Source of the DNA: Pseudomonas flavescens
GTDB lineage: Bacteria; Pseudomonadota; Gammaproteobacteria; Pseudomonadales; Pseudomonadaceae
Length of the DNA: 64,000 bases
NCBI RefSeq assembly: GCF_013408425.1
Contig: NZ_JACBYV010000001.1
Span: 3,782,001-3,846,000, forward strand
Direction: 5' to 3'
Shown: positions 18,184-28,597 of the stretch, piece by piece
Layout of the letters: every line of letters starts with the position of its first letter
How positions within the stretch are numbered: the first letter of the stretch is position 1
Program-made: the position numbers and the translations under genes
Notes under the pieces: generated by a model
Told to the model about the DNA's origin: nothing
Seen by the model: only the letters and a program-made list of their open reading frames with translations
The model's database searches: none

Positions 18184-18239
18184 GGTCTGTCGAGGTTTCT
18201 CGCTGCAACGCGGCTTGCGCTGCTAACGTCAACAAACCC
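18184..18239 (+). repeat. Internally deleted R1 repeat (copy c)
   Basis: 56 bp. The left end GGTCTGTCGAGGTTTC is joined directly to the right quarter of the R1 element (TCGCTGCAACGCGGCTTGCG, then AACGTCAACAAACCC). This is what an internal deletion of the 172-181 bp form would give. It starts at the base after the LysR stop codon. Confidence 0.65.
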
Positions 18240-18337
18240 TGGCCGCGATATTGGCTGCGCAGGTACTGCCTGCGGGTCAGCCGTCGGACGCCAAGTGGCG
18301 AGCGGTGCGGTTTCGCTACAAATGATCGGCAATTTGA

Positions 18338-21074
<2,737 letters not shown>

Positions 21075-21205
21075 GCAGCTCTCCAGGCAGAATGGTCTCG
21101 GCAGTGTGCGTTGGACTGCCCGATCGGGCCTTTTGCTGCAATTTTGTCATCACTCTGAAATGACAAAGCCGCCCGAAGGCGGCTCTGATGCGGCGTGGAC
21201 GGGCC

Positions 21206-21628
21206 CTAGAGCCCGGACATCCTCTCGATGGCGGCGCGCAGTTCGTCGTCTGAGCAGTCGCCACAGGTGCCCCTCGGCGGCATCGCATTGATACCGGCAA
21301 TCGCCTTCGCAAGGATGCCATCCATACCGCCCTGCTCGTCTGCCCGGTTTCTCCAAGCAGCGGTATCACCGATTTTCGGCGCACCGAGCAATCCCGGCGT
21401 GTGGCAGGCCGTGCAGTGCCTGGCCACGATGTCGTCGGCGCTACGTGCGGCACCGCCGGAGACAGTCGCTACAGCTTCGACGCCTTTGCACGCCTGCCCG
21501 GAAATGCACACTTGCCCTACTGGCTTGATTCGCTCGGCAATCGCTTCGTCTGTAGTAGCCTGGGCATTCACGGCCCATAGCGCCAAGGCGATTGCCGGCA
21601 CTACGAGCATGCTTCTGATTGGGTTCAC
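21206..21628 (-). CDS. cycB: Cytochrome c5
   Basis: A 140-residue exported class I cytochrome c. A signal peptide (about 1-24, ending NAQA) is followed by one haem site CTACH (Cys72, Cys75, His76), the distal ligand Met116 in AMPPRG and the c5-specific C-terminal pair Cys122/Cys125. Two extra cysteines, 41 and 47, lie in the N-terminal linker (VCISGQAC). It is a periplasmic electron carrier. The cycB-pauR-dadX order agrees with PAO1 PA5300-5302 (from memory). Confidence 0.9.
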   Translation of the reverse strand: MNPIRSMLVVPAIALALWAVNAQATTDEAIAERIKPVGQVCISGQACKGVEAVATVSGGAARSADDIVARHCTACHTPGLLGAPKIGDTAAWRNRADEQGGMDGILAKAIAGINAMPPRGTCGDCSDDELRAAIERMSGL

Positions 21629-21795
21629 ACGTACGCCCTCATGGGTGGCTAGTCACGCTCGCGGCCACGGTTTCGCAAGCCCGAGAATTATAACGACTGC
21701 CCTACGGGGCCGGAATGACCCAACTTGTCGCAGGGTTATTGAACCCATGACGCAGATCAACGGCAGCGTGAATTGCCACGCTGCCGCTCACGGTT

Positions 21796-22344
21796 TTAGA
21801 AGTTTGCCGGGGTGGTGGCACTGATCAACCGGGCGGGTTGATCGAAGGGATTGCGAAAACGATGGGGCTTGCTGCTCTCGAAGTAATAGCTGTCGCCGCT
21901 CTCGAGCACGAACACTTCATCACCGACGGTGAGCTCGAGACGACCTTCGACCAGCATGCCGGTCTCCTCGCCCTCATGGGCGTACATCTCCAGGCCGGTG
22001 TCGCTGTGCGGCGGATAGGTTTCGTCGAGAAAGGAAATGGCGCGGCTCGGATGCGCCTTGCCGATCAGCTTCATGGTGATCGCGCCACTGTGAATATCGG
22101 TCAACTCGCTTGCCCGATAGACCACCTGCACCTGATTGTCCTGCTCGGCCTCCAGGGAAAAGAACTCCACCAGCGACATCGGAATGCCGGCCAGCACCTT
22201 CTTCAACGAACTGATCGAGGGGCTGACGCTGTTCTTCTCGATCATCGAGATGGTGCTGTTGGTGACCCCCGCCCGTTTGGCGAGTTCGCGCTGGGAAAGC
22301 CCTTTGAGCTTACGGATCGATTGCAGGCGTAGACCGACGTCCAA
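21796..22344 (-). CDS. pauR: XRE-cupin transcriptional regulator PauR
   Basis: A 182-residue repressor with an N-terminal helix-turn-helix (LQSIRKLKGLSQRELAKRAGVTNSTISMIE) and a C-terminal cupin sensor (HEGEETGMLVEGRLELTVGDEVFVLESGDSYYFESSKPHRFRN). In P. aeruginosa PauR represses polyamine catabolism genes and responds to putrescine or cadaverine. The TTG at 22344 gives the usual 182-residue protein starting at DVGLRLQ and has GGGGG 9 bases upstream. An ATG 14 codons earlier is the alternative. A palindrome lies 50 bp upstream. The neighbouring pauB- and kauB-type genes fit the pathway. Confidence 0.9.
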   Translation of the reverse strand: MDVGLRLQSIRKLKGLSQRELAKRAGVTNSTISMIEKNSVSPSISSLKKVLAGIPMSLVEFFSLEAEQDNQVQVVYRASELTDIHSGAITMKLIGKAHPSRAISFLDETYPPHSDTGLEMYAHEGEETGMLVEGRLELTVGDEVFVLESGDSYYFESSKPHRFRNPFDQPARLISATTPANF

Positions 22345-22393
22345 TGCAGGATGCCCCCAGGGAAGACATGGAATTGGCCGTATCATGGCAACA

Positions 22394-22422
22394 GTGTTCA
22401 GTATTTACAACAGTCTGAACAC
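22394..22422. promoter_or_regulatory. Palindrome upstream of pauR, candidate autoregulatory operator
   Basis: GTGTTCAG (22394-22401) and CTGAACAC (22415-22422) form a perfect 8-bp inverted repeat with a 13-base spacer, 50-78 bp upstream of the pauR start. The size suits a dimeric XRE regulator. Which protein binds is inferred. Confidence 0.5.
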
Positions 22423-22443
22423 CTTGAAACACCCGTGAGCCAA

Positions 22444-22459
22444 GGACTGTTGATGTTTC
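22444..22459 (+). repeat. Solo terminal repeat of family R1 (copy d)
   Basis: GGACTGTTGATGTTTC matches the R1 left end at 14 of 16 positions. No partner end is found, and the R1 interior is absent. It stands between pauR and the end of dadX and is probably a relic. Confidence 0.45.
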
Positions 22460-22507
22460 AACGTGAGGGATTGCCATGCCGGACGGAGACCCGCCAGGCG
22501 AGCGCCC

Positions 22508-23578
22508 TTAGCTTTCGCTGTAAATCAGCGGCACGCGTCGCACGTTGCAGAACAGTTGATAGGGAATGGTACCCGCCGCGATGGCGACATCGCTGGCCAG
22601 CACGCCGGAGCCCCAGAACTCGACACGGCTGCCCAGCCCGGCAGCGGGCAGATCGCTGAGGTCGACGGTCAGCATGTCCATCGACACCCGGCCGATGATC
22701 CGCGATGGCTGGCCATCGATGAGCACCGGTGTACCAGTCGGTGCGTGACGCGGGTAACCGTCGGCATAGCCCATGGCGACCACCCCCACGCGGGTGGCCC
22801 GCTCACTGGTGAAGCGCGCGCCGTAGCCGACCGGCTCGCCTGCGGGCAGGTCGCGGACGCTGATCACCCGCGACTCCAGAGTCATCACCGGCTTTAGCCG
22901 GGCCGCGACATCGTGAGCCTGCTCGAAAGGCGTGGCGCCATAGAGCATGATGCCGGGGCGCGACCAGTCGCTGGGAATGCTCGGCCAACCGAGCAGCGCT
23001 GGCGAGTTGCGCAGGCTGACCTCGGCGGCAAGCCCTTCGCGAGCCGCGAGGAACACCGCAAGCTGCTCGTCGCTGCGCACGTTGTCGAGCTCGTCGGCGC
23101 GGGAGAAGTGGCTCATCAGCACGATCTTCGCCACCTTGCCGCTGGCCAGCAGGCGCCGGTAGGCGGCCTGATAGTCGGCCGGATGAAAGCCGACGCGGTG
23201 CATACCGCTGTCGAGCTTCAGCCAGACGTTCAGCGGCCGCTCGAGCGACGCCTGCTCGATGGCTTCGAGTTGCCATTGTGCGTGTACCACGCACCACAGC
23301 TCGTGCCTGTCGATCAGCTCCAGCTCCGCCGCTTCGAAAAAGCCCTCGAGCAGCAGGATGGGCCCGCTGATCCGCGCCTCGCGCAGTTGCAACGCTTCTT
23401 CGATACAGGCCACGGCGAAACCATCTGCACCCTGTAGCGCCTGCGCGCAGCGCACCGCGCCATGCCCGTAGGCATCGGCCTTGACCACCGCCAGCGCGCG
23501 CGCGCCGGACAGTTCACGGGCCAATTGATAGTTGTGACGCAGGGCTTGCAGATCGATCAGGACACGGGCGGGACGCAT
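22508..23578 (-). CDS. dadX: Catabolic alanine racemase
   Basis: A 356-residue PLP enzyme. Lys33 in [11 protein letters not shown] is the cofactor lysine and the tyrosine in PVGYGARF the second catalytic base; the [11 protein letters not shown] block is also present. It interconverts L- and D-alanine in the cytoplasm, feeding DadA. It lies downstream of dadA-ridA on the same strand, so it is the catabolic DadX rather than a biosynthetic Alr. The ATG at 23578 ([10 protein letters not shown]) is chosen; the open frame upstream is REP sequence. A 204-bp gap with two REP hairpins separates it from ridA. Confidence 0.92.
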   Translation of the reverse strand: MRPARVLIDLQALRHNYQLARELSGARALAVVKADAYGHGAVRCAQALQGADGFAVACIEEALQLREARISGPILLLEGFFEAAELELIDRHELWCVVHAQWQLEAIEQASLERPLNVWLKLDSGMHRVGFHPADYQAAYRRLLASGKVAKIVLMSHFSRADELDNVRSDEQLAVFLAAREGLAAEVSLRNSPALLGWPSIPSDWSRPGIMLYGATPFEQAHDVAARLKPVMTLESRVISVRDLPAGEPVGYGARFTSERATRVGVVAMGYADGYPRHAPTGTPVLIDGQPSRIIGRVSMDMLTVDLSDLPAAGLGSRVEFWGSGVLASDVAIAAGTIPYQLFCNVRRVPLIYSES

Positions 23579-23635
23579 GGTTATCTCGAATAACGGAAGA
23601 AGACATACTACTGAGGCGGGTGCGGACGTTCGATT

Positions 23636-23715
23636 GGGTGGGCTGAAGCCCACCCTACAGCCTGTGGGAGCGGGCCATACCCGCGATTTTTCGCGCGCAT
23701 GGCGCCCTCCCACAG
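23636..23715. repeat. REP-type double hairpin between ridA and dadX
   Basis: A first stem, GGGTGGGCT/AGCCCACCC (23636-23655), is followed by a longer palindrome bounded by CTGTGGGAG (23662-23670) and CTCCCACAG (23707-23715). The second shares its interior CCCGCGATT...CGCGCGCATGGCGC with the repeat at 62886-62932. It lies inside the dadA-ridA-dadX transcription unit. Confidence 0.75.
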
Positions 23716-23782
23716 TGGAGCGGCAACGGCTGCTAGCGCCTTATTGCAGTCGGAACATCTCGTTTGGATCGTGAGCCGGCCT

Positions 23783-24133
23783 TTAGGGTAAAGCAGCAAT
23801 CACGGTCATCTCCACGAGCACGTCCGGCGAATACAGTTTGGCTTCGACGCAGGCGCGGGCCGGAGACTGGCCAGCCGGTACCCAGGCGTCCCAGACCTTG
23901 TTCAGGCCTTCGCGATCATCGATGTTCTTCAGGAAGATGGTGATCGACAGGATACGCGTCTTGTCGGTGCCGGCTTCGGCGAGGAACGCATCGATGCTGT
24001 CCAGGGTCGCCTTGGTCTGGGCCTCGATCCCTTCGCTGTGGTCTTCATCCAACTGGCCGGCCAGATAGACGGTGCCATTGTGAATGACGATTTCGCTCAG
24101 ACGCGGCTCAGTTCGCAGGCGCTGTATGGACAT
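23783..24133 (-). CDS. ridA: RidA/YjgF family enamine/imine deaminase
   Basis: A 116-residue protein of the RidA (Rid family) fold: [16 protein letters not shown], then [23 protein letters not shown] and a C-terminal [23 protein letters not shown] with the family arginine. It hydrolyses reactive imines, here most likely the iminopyruvate released by DadA. The ATG at 24133 ([10 protein letters not shown]) overlaps the dadA 3' end by 26 bp, which argues for translational coupling. PAO1 has the same dadA-ridA-dadX order (PA5304-5302, from memory). Confidence 0.88.
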   Translation of the reverse strand: MSIQRLRTEPRLSEIVIHNGTVYLAGQLDEDHSEGIEAQTKATLDSIDAFLAEAGTDKTRILSITIFLKNIDDREGLNKVWDAWVPAGQSPARACVEAKLYSPDVLVEMTVIAALP

Positions 24134-25406
24134 GGGTGTTCGACTCCTTGGTTGTGCCATAACGGGAAATATCCAGGCCTTCGCTGCTGATCTGCGGGCG
24201 CTTTCTGGCGATGATATCGGCGAGCAAGCGCCCAGAGCCACAGGCCATGGTCCAGCCTAGGGTACCGTGTCCGGTGTTCAGAAACAGGTTTCGATAGGGT
24301 GTTGCGCCAACGATCGGCGTGCCATCGGGGGTTGCCGGGCGCAGGCCCGTCCAGAAATCGGCCTGGCTCAGATCACCGCCCTGCGGATACAGGTCACCGA
24401 CGATCATCTCCAGGGTTTCCCGGCGGCGCGGATCGAGGCTGAGATCGAAGCCGGCGATTTCGGCCATGCCGCCCACGCGGATGCGCTGGTCGAAACGGGT
24501 GATCGCCACCTTGTAGGTCTCGTCGAGGATGGTCGAAGTCGGCGCCATGGCCGGCTTGGTGATCGGCACGGTCAGCGAATAGCCCTTGAGCGGATACACC
24601 GGCGCGCGCACGCCCAGCGGCTTGAGCAATTGCGGGCTGTAGCTGCCCAACGCCAGCACGTAGCGGTCGGCGGTTTCCAGCTGGCCGTCGATCCACACGC
24701 CGTTGATGCGATCACCGGCGAAATCCAGGCGCTGGATGTTCTGCCCGAACCGGAACTGCACACCCAGCGCGGCGGCCATGTCGGCCAGCTTGCGGGTGAA
24801 CATCTGGCAATCGCCAGTCTGGTCGTTAGGCAGGCGCAGGGCACCGGCGAGCTTGTCGGTGACGCCCGCCAGCGCCGGCTCGACCTTGGCGATGCCAGCC
24901 CGGTCGAGCAACTCGTAGGGCACGCCGGACTGCTGCAGCACGGCGATGTCCTTGGCAGCGTTGTCCAGCTGGGCCTGGGTGCGGAAGATCTGCGTGGTGC
25001 CCAGTTGGCGCCCTTCATAGGCCAGACCGGTTTCCGCACGCAGCTCGTCGAGGCAGTCGCGGCTGTACTCGGACAGGCGCACCATGCGTTCCTTGTTCAC
25101 CGCATAGCGGCTGGCCGTGCAGTTGCGCAGCATCTGCGCCATCCACAGGTACTGGTCGATATCGCCGGTCATCTTGATCGCCAGTGGCGCATGCTTCTGC
25201 AGCAGCCACTTGATGGCTTTGAGCGGCACACCTGGCGCCGCCCAGGGCGAGGCATAGCCTGGCGAGACCTGGCCAGCGTTGGCGAAGCTGGTTTCCATGG
25301 CCGGGCCGTTCTGGCGATCCACGACCACCACCTCGAAACCCTGACGGGCCAGGTAATACGCACTGGCCGTACCGATCACACCACTACCAAGCACCAGAAC
25401 CCGCAT
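24108..25406 (-). CDS. dadA: D-amino acid dehydrogenase small subunit
   Basis: A 432-residue FAD enzyme. The nucleotide-binding motif [28 protein letters not shown] (3-30) is followed by the DadA-typical MRNC-like [18 protein letters not shown] and a C-terminal [39 protein letters not shown] that completes the FAD site. It oxidises D-alanine and other D-amino acids to 2-oxo acids and ammonia at the inner membrane, passing electrons to quinone. First gene of the dad operon. The divergent lrp gene is its probable activator, with palindromic DNA between them. Confidence 0.94.
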   Translation of the reverse strand: MRVLVLGSGVIGTASAYYLARQGFEVVVVDRQNGPAMETSFANAGQVSPGYASPWAAPGVPLKAIKWLLQKHAPLAIKMTGDIDQYLWMAQMLRNCTASRYAVNKERMVRLSEYSRDCLDELRAETGLAYEGRQLGTTQIFRTQAQLDNAAKDIAVLQQSGVPYELLDRAGIAKVEPALAGVTDKLAGALRLPNDQTGDCQMFTRKLADMAAALGVQFRFGQNIQRLDFAGDRINGVWIDGQLETADRYVLALGSYSPQLLKPLGVRAPVYPLKGYSLTVPITKPAMAPTSTILDETYKVAITRFDQRIRVGGMAEIAGFDLSLDPRRRETLEMIVGDLYPQGGDLSQADFWTGLRPATPDGTPIVGATPYRNLFLNTGHGTLGWTMACGSGRLLADIIARKRPQISSEGLDISRYGTTKESNTHVHTAPAN

Positions 25407-25462
25407 ATGTTCTCCCCGCCGCGACGATGCACTGGCGTATTACGTTCCGAGAAGTCGATGCG

Positions 25463-25503
25463 TACAGTATAGAAAGTGAATAGCAGTGCTTTTCACTGTA
25501 TAC
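25463..25503. promoter_or_regulatory. Inverted repeats in the dadA-lrp intergenic region
   Basis: TACAGTATAGAAAGTGAA at 25463-25480 faces TTCACTGTATAC at 25492-25503. AGTGAA/TTCACT are perfect inverted halves, with AT-rich flanks between the divergent dadA and lrp starts. The arrangement suits Lrp-family dimers. Binding is inferred. Confidence 0.5.
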
Positions 25504-25561
25504 ACACCTATATTTGAAGGGAATTCTGGGTTTAACAGCCTTTCATGGAGGGGCGCCGACC

Positions 25562-26050
25562 ATGCGTACGCAACATCAGAGCCGCCGCGAGCTGGACAAG
25601 ATCGATCGCAACATCCTGCGCATCCTCCAGGAGGACGGCCGCATCTCCTTCACCGAGCTGGGCGAACGGGTCGGCCTGTCCACCACGCCCTGCACGGAGC
25701 GGGTACGTCGCCTGGAGCGCGAAGGCATCATCATGGGCTACCACGCCCGCCTCAATCCGCAGAACCTCAAGGCCAGCCTGCTGGTCTTCGTGGAGATCAG
25801 CCTGGACTACAAATCCGGCGACACCTTCGAGGATTTCCGCCGCGCCGTGCTCAAGCTGCCCCACGTACTGGAATGCCACCTGGTATCCGGCGATTTCGAC
25901 TACCTGGTGAAGGCGCGCATCAACGAAATGGCCAGCTACCGCAAACTGCTCGGCGACATCCTCCTCAAGCTGCCCCATGTGCGCGAGTCGAAGAGCTATA
26001 TCGTGATGGAAGAGGTGAAGGAGAGCCTGGCACTGCCGGTGCCGGAGTAA
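25562..26050 (+). CDS. lrp: Leucine-responsive regulatory protein (DadR-type)
   Basis: A 162-residue Lrp/AsnC regulator. The helix-turn-helix (LDKIDRNILRILQEDGRISFTELGERVGLSTTPCTERVRRLEREGII) precedes the ligand-binding RAM domain (LVFVEISLDYKSGDTFEDF, then HLVSGDFDYLVKARI). In Pseudomonas the divergent Lrp activates dadAX in response to alanine. The ATG at 25562 follows GGAGGGG by about 10 bases. The upstream in-frame start at 25514 lies within the operator region and is unlikely. Confidence 0.92.
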   Translation: MRTQHQSRRELDKIDRNILRILQEDGRISFTELGERVGLSTTPCTERVRRLEREGIIMGYHARLNPQNLKASLLVFVEISLDYKSGDTFEDFRRAVLKLPHVLECHLVSGDFDYLVKARINEMASYRKLLGDILLKLPHVRESKSYIVMEEVKESLALPVPE

Positions 26051-26106
26051 GCAGCGGCAAGCTGCGCGTTTCGAGCGGTAAGTTGCTAGGCGAACGGCAA
26101 CTGACC

Positions 26107-26205
26107 GTAGGGTGGAAAACCGCGAAGCGTTTTCCACCGGTTGGTTCAACGCCGGCCCAGCCTTGTGCCGTGATTGGTGGATAAGCTTCGCGTTATCCAC
26201 CCTAC
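26107..26205. repeat. BIME-like repeat with two inner hairpins
   Basis: The outer arms GTAGGGTGG (26107-26115) and CCACCCTAC (26197-26205) are perfect inverted repeats. Inside are two further stem-loops, GTGGAAAAC.../GTTTTCCAC and GTGGATAAG.../CTTCGCGTTATCCAC. The unit lies between the convergent ends of lrp and the YkgJ gene and probably ends transcription from both sides. Confidence 0.65.
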
Positions 26206-26278
26206 TTGCTGCCCGACGCAACGCCCCGGTTAACGTTCTCACACGGGAGCGTGGATACCATCAGCCCCCGCCAAATGC

Positions 26279-26632
26279 CTAGACCAGCACCTGCCGCGTG
26301 CTGGCGATGAGCTGATGCACCTGGCGCTCGACGCCTGCCTCGATTGGCTGCTCGGGCGCACGTCCATGCGGACATGGCAGGTTCGGTGTGGTACCGAAAA
26401 GGCGGCAGATCAGCGGGCGCTGGTCGTAGACCTGACAACCCTGAGGGCCGAGGTGGACGCAGTTGTACTCGGCCAGCGCGGCGTCCTGCTCGGCGGCGGT
26501 CTTGCGCGGCAGGCGCGACATTTCTTCCGACGAAGCGGTCACCGGGCCGCAGCAGTCGTGACAGCCGGGCACGCACTCGAAGCGCGGGATCTGTCGGCGC
26601 AGCAGGTCTATCTTGCGGCTGGTGCAGCTCAT
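26279..26632 (-). CDS. YkgJ family cysteine cluster protein
   Basis: A 117-residue protein with the putative Fe-S or Zn-binding pattern of the YkgJ (UPF0153) family: CVPGCHDCC, then NCVHLGPQGCQVYDQRPLICRLFG, then LPCPHG. The start at 26632 (MSCTSRKIDLLRRQIPRFEC) is the family start. Reading upstream would add 36 unrelated residues overlapping the divergent gene's leader. The function is unknown. It diverges from the PauB-type oxidase and ends at a repeat shared with lrp. Confidence 0.82.
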   Translation of the reverse strand: MSCTSRKIDLLRRQIPRFECVPGCHDCCGPVTASSEEMSRLPRKTAAEQDAALAEYNCVHLGPQGCQVYDQRPLICRLFGTTPNLPCPHGRAPEQPIEAGVERQVHQLIASTRQVLV

Positions 26633-26795
26633 GGTCACGGCTCGGAAATGGATGGCGCGCATGGTACAGGCGAGCCCGCCCGCCGCAAAGGATGCGACGG
26701 CAGCATCCTCTGCGCGCCATCGCGGGTTGGCGCAGGGCAAAGTCAGCGCTTATGCTTCGTCAATTTTTACAAACACGAAACTCAGGATTTCGCAC

Positions 26796-28109
26796 ATGAC
26801 CGCCCGTGCCCACCCGCCGGTTCATAGCGCCGAGCATGCCCCGTCCTACTACGCCGCGAGCGCCAACCTGCAGGTCGATTATCCGCCGCTGCAAGGTGAG
26901 CAGCGTGCCGACGTGTGCATCGTTGGCGGGGGCTTCTCCGGCCTGAACACGGCCATCGAGCTTGCCCAGAAGGGCCTGTCGGTGGTGTTGCTGGAGGCCC
27001 ATCGGATCGGTTGGGGCGCCAGCGGACGTAACGGCGGGCAACTGATTCGCGGCGTCGGCCACGGCGTCGAGCAGTTCGAGTCGGTGATCGGCGCCAGCGG
27101 CGTACGCGAGCTGAAACTGATGGGCCTCGAAGCGGTGGAGATCGTGCGCCGCCGGGTCGAACAGTTCGGCATCGCCTGTGACCTGACCTGGGGTTATTGC
27201 GACCTGGCCAACAAGCCCCGCGACCTCGCCGGTTTCGCCGAGGACGCCGCCGAGCTGCAGAGCCTCGGCTATCGCCACGAACTGCGCATGCTGCAACCGG
27301 AACAGATGCACGAAGTGGTCGGTTCCAACCGCTATGTCGGCGGCCTTATCGACATGGGCTCGGGGCACCTGCACCCGCTCAACCTGGCCTTGGGCGAAGC
27401 CGCTGCGGCACACAGCCTGGGTGTACGCCTGTACGAGCATTCAGCCGCCACACGCATCGACTACGGCAGTGAAATCCGCGTGCACACGGCTCAGGGCGTG
27501 GTGCGCGCCGGGCAACTGGTGCTGGGCTGCAACGCCTACATCCGCGACCTGAACCCGACCCTGGGCGGCAAGGTGCTGCCGGCCGGCAGTTACATCATCG
27601 CCACCGAGCCGTTGAGCGAGGAGCAGGCCAGCGCGCTGATCCCGCAGAACATGGCGCTCTGTGACCAACGGGTGGCGGTCGATTATTACCGCCTGTCCGC
27701 CGACCGTCGCTTGCTGTTCGGCGGCGCCTGCCACTATTCCGGCAGCGACCCTGCGGATATTGCCGCTTACATGCGGCCCAAGATGCTGGCCGTCTTTCCG
27801 CAGCTGGACGATGTGCGTATCGACTACCAATGGGGCGGGATGATCGGCATAGGCGCGAATCGCCTGCCGCAGATTGGTCAACTGAAGGATCAGCCCAACG
27901 TCTTTTATGCCCAGGCCTACGCAGGCCACGGCGTGAACGCCACGCACCTGGCCGGCAAGCTGCTCGCCGAGGCCATCACCGGGCAGGCTGGTGGCGGCTT
28001 CGAGCTGTTCGCCAAGGTGCCGCACATGACCTTCCCCGGCGGCCGCTACCTGCGTTCACCGCTTCTGGCACTGGGTATGCTCTGGCACCGGCTCAAAGAG
28101 CTGGCCTGA
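26796..28109 (+). CDS. FAD-dependent gamma-glutamylpolyamine oxidase (PauB type)
   Basis: A 437-residue DAO-family flavoprotein. The dinucleotide motif VCIVGGGFSGLNTAIELAQKGLSVVLLE follows a short N-terminal region with YYAASANL, and the C-terminal FAD site reads NVFYAQAYAGHGVNATHLAGKLLAEA. It is the PuuB/PauB type that oxidises gamma-glutamyl-polyamines. By neighbourhood (pauR, dad genes, kauB) it matches PA5309/PauB4. A covalent or tight flavin is typical, with the conserved RIGWGASGRNGGQL loop present. ATG 26796 has AGGA about 8 bases upstream. Confidence 0.85.
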   Translation: MTARAHPPVHSAEHAPSYYAASANLQVDYPPLQGEQRADVCIVGGGFSGLNTAIELAQKGLSVVLLEAHRIGWGASGRNGGQLIRGVGHGVEQFESVIGASGVRELKLMGLEAVEIVRRRVEQFGIACDLTWGYCDLANKPRDLAGFAEDAAELQSLGYRHELRMLQPEQMHEVVGSNRYVGGLIDMGSGHLHPLNLALGEAAAAHSLGVRLYEHSAATRIDYGSEIRVHTAQGVVRAGQLVLGCNAYIRDLNPTLGGKVLPAGSYIIATEPLSEEQASALIPQNMALCDQRVAVDYYRLSADRRLLFGGACHYSGSDPADIAAYMRPKMLAVFPQLDDVRIDYQWGGMIGIGANRLPQIGQLKDQPNVFYAQAYAGHGVNATHLAGKLLAEAITGQAGGGFELFAKVPHMTFPGGRYLRSPLLALGMLWHRLKELA

Positions 28110-28176
28110 CGCAGCCTGCAGCGCAGCGATACTCAGGACGGAACACTCCGGGTACCGCTGCGCTGCATGCCCGCCT

Positions 28177-28419
28177 CTAGAGTTTCCAGAACGGCAGCGA
28201 GGCTTCTCTGCGGGCTTGATCCCGAGTCAGGCCGATGTCGTGAAGCTGCGCATCGCTCAGCTCGAGCAACGCGCGGCGAGTCATCAGGCGGCGGATGAAC
28301 AGCTTCCAGCGATGGGCCAGTGCCTCGCGCGCCGGCATCAGCTCCGCCACACGCTGGCGCGCCGCACCATTGAGTTCGCTGCTCTTGAGGGTCAATCGCA
28401 CATCGCTTAATCCGTTCAT
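28177..28419 (-). CDS. DUF1127 domain small protein
   Basis: An 80-residue basic protein. Its C-terminal half, RLMTRRALLELSDAQLHDIGLTRDQARREASLPFW, is a clear DUF1127 domain of the longer variety with an N-terminal extension. The start ATG 28419 has GGAG 8 bases upstream. Small DUF1127 proteins in other proteobacteria bind RNA or influence phosphate and carbon metabolism; nothing specific can be claimed here. It diverges from a MocR regulator across a 178-bp region carrying inverted repeats, so it is that regulator's likely target. Confidence 0.85.
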   Translation of the reverse strand: MNGLSDVRLTLKSSELNGAARQRVAELMPAREALAHRWKLFIRRLMTRRALLELSDAQLHDIGLTRDQARREASLPFWKL

Positions 28420-28507
28420 CTCGCTCTCCTGCACCGGGTGGTCATGGGAGATCATGATGGCAAGCGATGAAAAGACATGACAGATCCAAAAAAACGGAAT
28501 TAAATCC

Positions 28508-28560
28508 ATACAGATATCGGCGAAACCCAACTGAATGGTTGGTTACGCAGCTATCTGTAT
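28508..28560. promoter_or_regulatory. Inverted repeat in the DUF1127-mocR intergenic region
   Basis: ATACAGATA (28508-28516) and TATCTGTAT (28552-28560) are perfect 9-bp inverted copies spaced 35 bp apart. A partial third ATACAG lies at 28583-28588. Such spaced repeats suit MocR/PdxR-type dimers. Binding is inferred. Confidence 0.55.
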
Positions 28561-28597
28561 CGGTTTTTCATTCAATTCCTGCATACAGGCGCCGACC

